In this document: positions 1 to 5,674 of the stretch, piece by piece | Layout: every line of letters begins with the position of its first letter | How positions within the stretch are numbered: the stretch's first letter is position 1 | NCBI GenBank assembly: GCA_011526335.1 | Contig: WTJB01000232.1 | Coordinates: forward strand, 1 to 5,821 | DNA length: 5,821 bases | DNA from: Candidatus Arcticimaribacter sp. | Lineage (GTDB): Bacteria; Bacteroidota; Bacteroidia; Flavobacteriales; Flavobacteriaceae | Direction of reading: 5' to 3' | The notes under the pieces: generated by a model | The model's database searches: none | The model's input: the letters and a program-made list of their open reading frames with translations, nothing else | Told to the model about the DNA's origin: nothing | Program-made: the position numbers and the translations under genes

Positions 1-334
1 CCCCAAGGCTATAAATCGTCAATAATCTTTTCTCCGTAAAAAGGTTTAAAAATAAACGAGATGCAAAATAGAACAATAGCATGTTCCATAGAATATGACT
101 AAAACTACCATGAAAAAAACTGTAGGTAAATAAAGTCCAAGGGCGAAATAAAAAGCGTGTCCACTCGGGTGATAATTCTACCCACTCCATAAAGGAGGTA
201 AAAGGGAGATTAAAAAGAAAGAAAAGTGTTCTTATAAAGAAGGGCAACACAAAAAAAACCACATTGATTACAATGATTTTTTCCGCCAGATTAAACTGTC
301 TAAATTTTTGCTTTAATGCATCAAACCCACTCAT
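1..334 (-). CDS. Second rhomboid-family intramembrane serine protease, N-terminal 111 codons (truncated by window edge)
   Basis: Translating the minus strand from the ATG at 334 gives 111 uninterrupted codons to the window edge. The product starts MSGFDALKQKF and is rich in Phe and Leu. A hydrophobic stretch at about residues 19-41 is probably TM1. A second begins near residue 74 and carries HGSFSHILWN (75-84). H75, H80 and N84 match the rhomboid TM2 pattern HxxxxHxxxN, where the second His and the Asn help form the oxyanion hole (GlpG H150 and N154). The upstream RPW (64-66) resembles the WR region of the L1 loop. The Ser and His dyad would lie beyond the edge, so catalytic competence cannot be judged. 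The ATG overlaps the stop codon of the preceding rhomboid in ATGA (331-334), implying translational coupling. Rhomboids cleave transmembrane substrates within the inner membrane; the substrate here is unknown. Rhomboid identity is strong. Confidence 0.88.
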   Translation of the reverse strand, partial: MSGFDALKQKFRQFNLAEKIIVINVVFFVLPFFIRTLFFLFNLPFTSFMEWVELSPEWTRFLFRPWTLFTYSFFHGSFSHILWNMLLFYFASRLFLNLFTEKRLLTIYSLG

Positions 335-1068
335 AAGTCCCAACGGTTATTTTTAAATTGCTGACTTTTCCAATACCGCATAATCAAAAAGCCTGTCAAA
401 GCCCCTCCTAGGTGGGCAAAATGCGCTATGGGCCCTAAGGAATAGGAACTGAATCCAAAAAACAAGTCGCCTAAAATCAAAACAGGGACCAAGTATTTGG
501 CTTTCACAGGAACAGGAATAAATAACAGAAACAACTCTGCATTTGGAAACAACATCGCAAAGGCCACCAAAACCCCATACAATGCTCCCGATGCGCCAAC
601 CATAGAGGCGTTGTAAGCGCCAAACAGAGCGGTTAACTCAGACTGGTTTATCACATTCAGCCATGCCGTACTATATTTTTCTTCTTCTAGTGCAGATTGT
701 ATCTCCGAAAGCGAGAAACCCGCTTGGGTTAAGCTAGTGGTTATATCATTGAATTGCCAATAATAAATTAAAGATTGTAGAACTGCAGCCCCTAAACCTG
801 TGGATAGATAAAAAAATAAGAATTTGTTGCGGCCCCATAACTGTTCAAGATTAGAACCGAACATCGCCAACCCAAACATATTAAAGAATATATGATTAAA
901 ACTCCCGTGCATAAACATATGGCTAAGGGGTTGCCAAAAAATAAAGCGCGGATTGTTCACAAAATGAAGGGCAAAAAGATCATAAACTACATCCCCGTAA
1001 AGCCGAGTGGCCAAAAAGAATATTACATTAATGATCAAAAGGTGTTTTACTGTCTCCGTTATCCGCAT
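331..1068 (-). CDS. Rhomboid-family intramembrane serine protease
   Basis: This is a complete 245-residue polytopic membrane protein with all rhomboid catalytic elements. The TM2 region HGSFNHIFFN gives H54, H59 and N63, matching GlpG H145, H150 and N154. GASG at 158-161 places the nucleophile at S160 at the start of TM4. AHFAHLGGALTG (215-226) supplies the catalytic His, best placed at H219, in TM6. Predicted helices lie at about 8-23, 55-75, 83-103, 154-174, 176-205 and 211-231, the six-helix bacterial core. Residues 104-150 form a polar, probably helical insert between TM3 and TM4, longer than in GlpG. The ATG shares one base with the mutL stop (TAATG) and the stop overlaps the next rhomboid start (ATGA), so it sits inside a tightly coupled operon. 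It should cleave single-pass membrane proteins in the inner membrane; substrate unknown. No Shine-Dalgarno is evident, as is normal in Bacteroidota. Confidence 0.95.
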   Translation of the reverse strand: MRITETVKHLLIINVIFFLATRLYGDVVYDLFALHFVNNPRFIFWQPLSHMFMHGSFNHIFFNMFGLAMFGSNLEQLWGRNKFLFFYLSTGLGAAVLQSLIYYWQFNDITTSLTQAGFSLSEIQSALEEEKYSTAWLNVINQSELTALFGAYNASMVGASGALYGVLVAFAMLFPNAELFLLFIPVPVKAKYLVPVLILGDLFFGFSSYSLGPIAHFAHLGGALTGFLIMRYWKSQQFKNNRWDL

Positions 1069-2873
1069 TACAAACTAAATTTTTGCTCCAATTCTTCTTT
1101 TGTCAAAGAAACGAAAATCTGCTGATTAAATGGAGAGACCTGCGGATCTTTACAGGCAAATAAATCATCCAACAATTGCTGTTGCTCTTCTACCTTGAGG
1201 GGTTTTCCTGTTTTAATGCACAAACTTTTCGATAATGATTTTGCTAAAATATCGCTTTGACTAAAACTGTCTTTTGGAGTATCTCCTGCGAGTTCAGAAA
1301 AAAGTTCGTCTAAAAGTGTACTGATCTCTTTTTCTTGACAAAAAGATGGAATTGCTTTTATATGCAATTCGGTTTTGTTTTCGATTGACAATTGAAAACC
1401 AATTGCCACTAAAATTTCTTCAAACTCTTTGTAAAGTCCAATTTGCAATCCTTCTAACGGATAAACAACCGGGAATAAGAGCTGCTGGCTTACGGCATTT
1501 TGCTGCGTAAAATTGGCTAAAAACTGCTCGTACAATATACGCTGATGCGCCTTAGATTGATCGACAATCAAAAGTGCAGACCCTGAAGAACTGATAACAA
1601 AACGGTTCATGATCTGAAATATTTTGTTGACTCCATGGGTTAGATCTTCTCCAAAATTCATTTTGGACATTAGGGAAGGGCTGCTCTCTTGTTCATGAGC
1701 GGTATCTTGGTACAAACCTTCCCAAGCCGGGGCTACTTTAGAAGAAAACTTTTGCACCGCCTTTTCTTTAAAAGGATTAAAAGAACGGTCTACCTCTACC
1801 CTTGGCGCTGGAGGAGAAACCGTATTGCTTTTATAAGGAAGATCCAAATTGGGGTCTCGTTCAAAATCTAAGGTGGGACTGATTTGAAACATACCAAGAC
1901 TGTGCTTGATGGAAGATTTCAAAATCGCATAAAGACTTTGTTCTTCTTCAAACTTTACCTCAGTTTTGGTCGGATGAATATTGATATCAATGGATTTAGG
2001 GTCTAGGGTCATAAACAAAAAATACCCAGGATACGTCCCTGGACCAATAAGCCCTTCAAAGGCCTGCATCACGGCATGGTGTAGAAATGGACTCTTGATA
2101 AATCGGTTGTTTACAAAGAAAAACTGTTGCCCACGCGTACGCTTGGCTGCCGCGGGTTTTAAGACAAATCCCTGAATTTCTACTACTGGTGTTTTCTCTT
2201 GAACAGGAACCAATTTATCATCTATCTTATTGCCAAAAATATGCCCGATGCGTTTGCGTAAGTTATCCACGGGTAGATCAAATATTTCATTCCCCCCTTG
2301 ATACAAGGTAAAAGCAATATCGGGATGCGCTAAGGCTACACGATGAAATTCGTCTATGATATGACGTAACTCTACGGTATTGGACTTTAAAAAGTTGCGC
2401 CTTGCTGGAACATTAAAAAAAAGATTACTCACAGAGAGTGCACTACCTACGGGTCCAACGGTGGGTTCTTGACCTACCACTTCACTTCCCGAGAGGGTCA
2501 ACTTGGTGGCAAGTTCATCCGCAGATCTTCTTGTGAGCAACTCTACCTTAGCCACAGCAGCAATTGAAGCTAGGGCTTCGCCTCTAAATCCCTTGGTATG
2601 CAGGGCGAATAGATCATTGGCTGTATTTATTTTTGAGGTGGCATGACGTTCAAATGCCATACGTGCATCCGTTTCGCTCATCCCAATACCATCGTCAATG
2701 ACTTGAATAAGGACTTTTCCGGCCTCTTTGATGATCAATTGAACCTTACTGGCCTTGGCATCAATAGCATTCTCTAATAATTCCTTAACGACAGAAGCAG
2801 GACGTTGAACGACTTCTCCCGCAGCAATCTGATTGGCAACATGATCTGGAAGTAACGTTATGATATCAGACAT
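1068..2873 (-). CDS. mutL: DNA mismatch repair protein MutL (nuclease motifs degenerate)
   Basis: This 601-residue MutL couples MutS mismatch recognition to downstream repair steps. The N-terminal GHKL ATPase is intact: E34 and N35 in LLENAIDA, DDGIG at 60-64, GFRGEAL at 95-101, the NVPARRNFL segment at 154-162, and K307 in the HPTKTEVKF region that closes the domain. A variable linker spans about 335-410, followed by the C-terminal dimerisation domain. QQLLFP (463-468) fits the sliding-clamp binding motif of MutL. The canonical endonuclease motif DQHA(x)2E(x)4E appears as D438-Q-S-K-A-H-Q-R-I-L-Y-E449, losing the His, Ala and first Glu. The ACK and CPHGRP metal-site motifs are replaced by S548-K549-S550 and SPFNQQ (580-585). 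By eye this is a MutL without the standard nuclease site. Its start lies 3 nt after the small membrane protein gene and its stop overlaps the rhomboid start. The ATG at 2873 gives the expected N terminus. Confidence 0.97.
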   Translation of the reverse strand: MSDIITLLPDHVANQIAAGEVVQRPASVVKELLENAIDAKASKVQLIIKEAGKVLIQVIDDGIGMSETDARMAFERHATSKINTANDLFALHTKGFRGEALASIAAVAKVELLTRRSADELATKLTLSGSEVVGQEPTVGPVGSALSVSNLFFNVPARRNFLKSNTVELRHIIDEFHRVALAHPDIAFTLYQGGNEIFDLPVDNLRKRIGHIFGNKIDDKLVPVQEKTPVVEIQGFVLKPAAAKRTRGQQFFFVNNRFIKSPFLHHAVMQAFEGLIGPGTYPGYFLFMTLDPKSIDINIHPTKTEVKFEEEQSLYAILKSSIKHSLGMFQISPTLDFERDPNLDLPYKSNTVSPPAPRVEVDRSFNPFKEKAVQKFSSKVAPAWEGLYQDTAHEQESSPSLMSKMNFGEDLTHGVNKIFQIMNRFVISSSGSALLIVDQSKAHQRILYEQFLANFTQQNAVSQQLLFPVVYPLEGLQIGLYKEFEEILVAIGFQLSIENKTELHIKAIPSFCQEKEISTLLDELFSELAGDTPKDSFSQSDILAKSLSKSLCIKTGKPLKVEEQQQLLDDLFACKDPQVSPFNQQIFVSLTKEELEQKFSL

Positions 2874-2876
2874 GCA

Positions 2877-3167
2877 CTAAACGTAAAAAATAGACAAGTC
2901 AAAATCAATGATGTACAAGAAAATCAAGCACAGCACTGCTATAATAATGGCCAAGCGTGGAGAAAAAGATCGATTGGCTCGGTTGCGACTGAGTGCCCGC
3001 GCTTCTTGCCATTTCTTACCGAAATCGTTCGCATTATAGGTCTCGCGGTACTTGACAAATTTAGAATCAAAATCATAAGGATTTTCAATTTGCTTGCCCT
3101 CATAGTAACGTGGGGTATAGTTATACCGTTTATTTCTCGATAATTTAAACAGGGTAGTTTTAAACAT
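2877..3167 (-). CDS. Small single-pass membrane protein of unknown function, conserved-looking ribH-mutL neighbour
   Basis: This 96-residue protein has a basic, tyrosine-rich N-terminal half (RNKRYNYTPRYY at 11-22), a charged middle with NPYDFDSKF (29-37), and one hydrophobic helix at about 72-87 near the C terminus (IIIAVLCLIFLYII), followed by a short tail. There is no signal peptide, so the soluble part is probably cytoplasmic with a C-terminal membrane anchor. From memory, similar short proteins sit beside mutL and ribH in flavobacteria and are sometimes labelled 'riboflavin synthase subunit beta'. Nothing here resembles that enzyme, so the label looks like error carried over from ribH. 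The ATG at 3167 is supported by an in-frame TAA 33 nt upstream with no other ATG between. The stop lies 3 nt before mutL. A weak GTTG-N20-TATTTTTA element (3185-3216, minus strand) could be its own promoter. Coding status is likely; function is unknown. Confidence 0.85.
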   Translation of the reverse strand: MFKTTLFKLSRNKRYNYTPRYYEGKQIENPYDFDSKFVKYRETYNANDFGKKWQEARALSRNRANRSFSPRLAIIIAVLCLIFLYIIDFDLSIFYV

Positions 3168-3177
3168 ACTGGCCAGT
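3168..3177. repeat. 10-bp perfect palindrome abutting the small-protein start codon
   Basis: ACTGGCCAGT reads the same on both strands and touches the ATG at 3165-3167. It would fall in the 5' untranslated leader of any transcript reading through from ribH or starting in the 73-nt gap. It has no loop, so it is not a normal hairpin terminator. A protein-binding role or chance are both possible. Confidence 0.35.
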
Positions 3178-3240
3178 TTGAATATAAAAATACTGTGATT
3201 TTAGAGAATGCGCAACGGAAAGCCAAAAAGAAATTATCGG

Positions 3241-3714
3241 CTAAAGCACCGCCATTTTTAGCGCAGCTACGGCAGCTTCCACCCCTTTATTTCCGTGCTT
3301 CCCTCCACTTCTATCTTGGGCTTGTTGGAGGGTGTTGTCGGTTAAAACACAAAAAATAACGGGGGCTTTTCCTTCAAGGTTTAGTGCCGTTATCCCTTGG
3401 GTGACCCCGTGACACACAAAATCAAAATGCTTTGTCTGCCCTTGAATGACACTCCCAATTACGATGACGGCATCCACATCTTTTTCCAAGGCTTTTCGAG
3501 CGCCATAAACCAATTCAAAACTTCCTGGAACGTTTGTTCGTGTAATGTCTGAGGCCGCAACACCGCAATCTATGAGTGTTTGAAAAGCTCCGTCAAAAAG
3601 ATTTTCTGTGATTTCTGCATTCCATTCTGCTACCACTATGCTGATTTTCTTTCCTTCCCCAGAAGGAACCTCAGCCTTGTCGTAGGCAGATAAGTTGGAA
3701 TGTATTGTAGCCAT
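3241..3714 (-). CDS. ribH: 6,7-dimethyl-8-ribityllumazine synthase (riboflavin synthase beta chain)
   Basis: This enzyme condenses 5-amino-6-ribitylamino-uracil with 3,4-dihydroxy-2-butanone 4-phosphate to give lumazine, the penultimate step of riboflavin synthesis, in the cytoplasm. At 157 residues it has the normal family length. Visible active-site elements are W31-N32 at the usual aromatic-Asn position that stacks on the pyrimidine, PGSFE at 63-67, GSVIQGQTKHFDFV at 87-100 with the catalytic His at H96 (B. subtilis H88), the segment DNTLQQAQDRSGG (126-138) with phosphate-contacting R135, and GNKG (141-144). These assemblies are usually pentamers or 60-mer capsids; which applies here cannot be read from the sequence. 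The ATG overlaps the upstream TPR stop by one base (TAATG), suggesting co-translation from the TPR promoter. No FMN riboswitch is evident upstream. No other rib gene is in the window, so the pathway genes are dispersed. Confidence 0.97.
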   Translation of the reverse strand: MATIHSNLSAYDKAEVPSGEGKKISIVVAEWNAEITENLFDGAFQTLIDCGVAASDITRTNVPGSFELVYGARKALEKDVDAVIVIGSVIQGQTKHFDFVCHGVTQGITALNLEGKAPVIFCVLTDNTLQQAQDRSGGKHGNKGVEAAVAALKMAVL

Positions 3715-4478
3715 TAGTTTAGGTTTTCTAAACGCGCTATTTGGATATCGATCTGCTGCGCTTCTTGTGCCTCAGGAAAATCAGCTTTGATTTGCTTAAA
3801 GTACTTTAAAGCAGCGCCATTTTTATTCAGTTGTGCACTTAAAAGTCCTGCTTTGTATAAATATTTTGGCGTTGTAAAATCGTTATCACTTACTTTAAAA
3901 GCACTTTCGTATCGGGCTAGTGCTTTTTCAGCTTGATCTAGTGCAGCATAGGCATCTCCTGTTGCTCCTAGGGCCAAAGCCGAAAGCAACACATCATCAG
4001 AAGAAAAATCTTCCAAGTAATTGATAGCTTCTTGGTATTGCTTTAAGTTAAAGTGTGCCATCCCAGTGCTATAGATGGCCAAATCTCCGGCGGGAGTTCC
4101 GCTATAGTTGTCAATGATATCCTGAAAACCAAATTTCCCGTCAGCTCCTTCAATGGCTTGCTGATAAAAAGCTTCGCCGTCGGTTTCGTTAATGGCTAGG
4201 TTAAAATAGTACTGAGCCTGATTAAGTTCACTTACGGCTTCTTCTTGTTGTGGAGTGTATATAAAAGAATTGTACCCCAAGTAGCCTAAAACACCTACAG
4301 TAACCACCCCAATAAAAATAAGGATATAGTTCTGGTATTCCGCAACAAAAGCTTCTGTTCGAGATGCACTTTGGTCAAGTGTTTCAAAAACTTCTGCTGT
4401 AGTACTTTGCTCTTGCTGTTCAGTAACTTCTGGTTTACTAATGGATTTTTTTGCTCCTCTTTTCTTATACGTTGCCAT
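3714..4478 (-). CDS. Membrane-anchored tetratricopeptide repeat protein (YfgM-like architecture)
   Basis: This 254-residue protein has a hydrophilic, Lys-rich then Gln/Thr-rich N-terminal segment (1-48), one transmembrane helix at about 51-70 (YILIFIGVVTVGVLGYLGY), and a helical C-terminal domain. The positive N-terminal charges predict an N-in, C-out topology with the TPR domain in the periplasm. TPR-like helix pairs with the expected small and aromatic residues are visible at about 131-161 (LAIYSTGMAHFNLKQYQEA), 168-198 (ALGATGDAYAALDQAEKAL) and 206-235 (YLYKAGLLSAQLNKNGAAL). The layout resembles E. coli YfgM, a chaperone-like partner of the Sec translocon and PpiD. That similarity is architectural, so a role in envelope protein folding is inference only. 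It is the first gene of the minus-strand operon, reading into ribH with a 1-nt overlap, and has a good flavobacterial promoter match upstream. Confidence 0.9.
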   Translation of the reverse strand: MATYKKRGAKKSISKPEVTEQQEQSTTAEVFETLDQSASRTEAFVAEYQNYILIFIGVVTVGVLGYLGYNSFIYTPQQEEAVSELNQAQYYFNLAINETDGEAFYQQAIEGADGKFGFQDIIDNYSGTPAGDLAIYSTGMAHFNLKQYQEAINYLEDFSSDDVLLSALALGATGDAYAALDQAEKALARYESAFKVSDNDFTTPKYLYKAGLLSAQLNKNGAALKYFKQIKADFPEAQEAQQIDIQIARLENLN

Positions 4479-4498
4479 AATTTGTATTTTGCAGTGCC

Positions 4499-4526
4499 CA
4501 AAAATAACCTTTTTATTTTAATCAAA
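4499..4526 (-). promoter_or_regulatory. Predicted Bacteroidota-type promoter for the TPR-ribH-mutL-rhomboid operon
   Basis: The minus strand carries TATTTTTG at 4506-4499, an exact match to the Bacteroidota -7 element TAnnTTTG. A TTTG at 4526-4523, within a longer T run, could serve as the -33 element. The spacer is 16 nt, slightly short of the usual range of about 17-23. The -7 box ends 20 nt before the TPR ATG, a sensible leader length. T-rich sequence makes chance matches likely, so support is moderate. Confidence 0.5.
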
Positions 4527-4542
4527 AAATAAGATTTTAGTC

Positions 4543-4572
4543 TTTTACACCGCAGGGAACTTCTTATATTCG
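4543..4572 (+). promoter_or_regulatory. Possible recF promoter
   Basis: TATATTCG at 4565-4572 is one mismatch from the -7 consensus TAnnTTTG. A poor -33 candidate, TTTT at 4543-4546, lies 18 nt upstream. The -7 box ends only 5 nt before the recF ATG at 4578, so initiation at the usual distance would give an almost leaderless transcript. No better match was seen on the plus strand of this intergenic region. Confidence 0.3.
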
Positions 4573-4577
4573 TCTCG

Positions 4578-5657
4578 ATGAATTTACGTCAACTTTCCCT
4601 CACGCAATACAAAAACATTGATGCAAAAACATTTGCTTTCGATGCACGTATCAACTGCTTTATAGGAAACAACGGAGTAGGCAAATCAAATATCCTAGAT
4701 GCAATTTATCATCTTTGTTTTGGCAAGGGCTATTTTAATCCCACTGCGGTACAAAATATTCAGTTCAACACTGATTTTTTTTTGATCGAAGGCGAATTTG
4801 AAAGAGACGAAAAGACCGAAAAGATTGTTTGCAGCCTCAAACGGGGGCAAAAAAAAACCATAAAGCGCAACAATAAACTCTATGAAAAATTATCGGACCA
4901 TATAGGGCTTCTCCCCTTGGTAATGATTTCTCCGGCCGATAGGGACCTCATCGTGGAAGGAAGCAGTACGCGAAGAAAATTTATGGACGGCATTATTGGA
5001 CAAACAGACAAACAATATCTACAAACCCTCTTACGGTACAATAAACTCTTGGTCCAGCGTAACGCCCTGTTAAAGTATTTTGCCGCTAACCGAACTTTTG
5101 ATGCAGCATCACTCAGTGTTTACGACGAGCAGATGGTGTCTTTGGGCGAAACACTTCATCAAAAAAGAAAGGCATTTTTGGATGATTTTACGAGCATTTT
5201 CAAAGAACACTACCGCAACATAAGTCAACAAAACGAAGCCGTCGATATTGTGTACCAAAGTGCGCTACATGAAAAATCATTTTCCGAGCTGCTAGAAGCG
5301 CAATTGGACAAAGATCGGGTTGTACAATTTACCTCTTCAGGCCCACATAAAGAAGACCTATTGTTTACCCTCGGAGAAGAACCCATTAAAAAATTTGGAA
5401 GTCAAGGACAGCAAAAATCTTTTTTGATTGCCTTAAAATTGGCTCAGTTTGACTTTATAAAAAAGCAAGAGGGAATTTTACCCATCTTACTGTTGGATGA
5501 TGTCTTTGACAAATTAGATCAGAACCGTGTTGCGCTAATCATGCAAATGGTTGAAAAAAACCACTTCGGGCAACTCTTCTTATCCGACACCCACAAAGAC
5601 CGTATTTTAGACGCCTTATCGACCACATCGCTATCCTATCAACTTTTTGAATTATAA
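4578..5657 (+). CDS. recF: DNA replication and repair protein RecF
   Basis: RecF is a cytoplasmic SMC-like ATPase that, with RecO and RecR, loads RecA onto SSB-coated gaps. This copy has 359 residues, the normal family length. Walker A is GNNGVGKS at 30-37. The family segment around ISPADRDLIVEGSSTRRKF (117-135) is present, with GPHKEDL at 255-261. The ABC signature is FGSQGQQK at 273-280, and Walker B is ILLLDDVFDKLD at 303-314 with D307 and D308. Residues 140-235 form the helical arm domain expected of RecF. The ATG at 4578 places Walker A at the usual distance from the N terminus. The gene is divergent from the TPR-ribH-mutL operon and is not beside dnaA or dnaN here, unlike the classical order. 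Two 9-nt homopolymers (T at 4775-4783 and A at 4849-4857) lie within the coding sequence, but the frame is intact. Confidence 0.97.
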   Translation: MNLRQLSLTQYKNIDAKTFAFDARINCFIGNNGVGKSNILDAIYHLCFGKGYFNPTAVQNIQFNTDFFLIEGEFERDEKTEKIVCSLKRGQKKTIKRNNKLYEKLSDHIGLLPLVMISPADRDLIVEGSSTRRKFMDGIIGQTDKQYLQTLLRYNKLLVQRNALLKYFAANRTFDAASLSVYDEQMVSLGETLHQKRKAFLDDFTSIFKEHYRNISQQNEAVDIVYQSALHEKSFSELLEAQLDKDRVVQFTSSGPHKEDLLFTLGEEPIKKFGSQGQQKSFLIALKLAQFDFIKKQEGILPILLLDDVFDKLDQNRVALIMQMVEKNHFGQLFLSDTHKDRILDALSTTSLSYQLFEL

Positions 5658-5674
5658 AATCGTACCTTGGTCCT

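Noticed and set aside
892..1125. Plus-strand open frame opposite the start of the rhomboid gene and the end of mutL
   Set aside because: It lies antisense to two strongly supported genes, and its basic, low-complexity product looks like a shadow of their codon usage.
1689..2175. Two short plus-strand open frames (1689-1871 and 1981-2175) inside mutL
   Set aside because: Both are antisense to well-conserved MutL coding sequence and have no recognisable features.
2939..3226. 95-codon minus-strand open frame overlapping the small membrane protein
   Set aside because: The overlapping frame at 2877-3167 has a coherent membrane-protein design, a start supported by an upstream stop, and a 3-nt junction to mutL. 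The alternative has no recognisable domain and overlaps it almost completely.
4295..4525. 76-codon minus-strand open frame overlapping the TPR gene start
   Set aside because: It is out of frame with the TPR protein, whose start, membrane helix and repeats are clear, and its start lies upstream of the likely transcription start.
4501..4560. T-rich and A-rich runs in the divergent region considered as a terminator
   Set aside because: No GC-rich stem precedes the runs, and both flanking genes start here, so a terminator would make no sense. The runs fit promoter sequence better.
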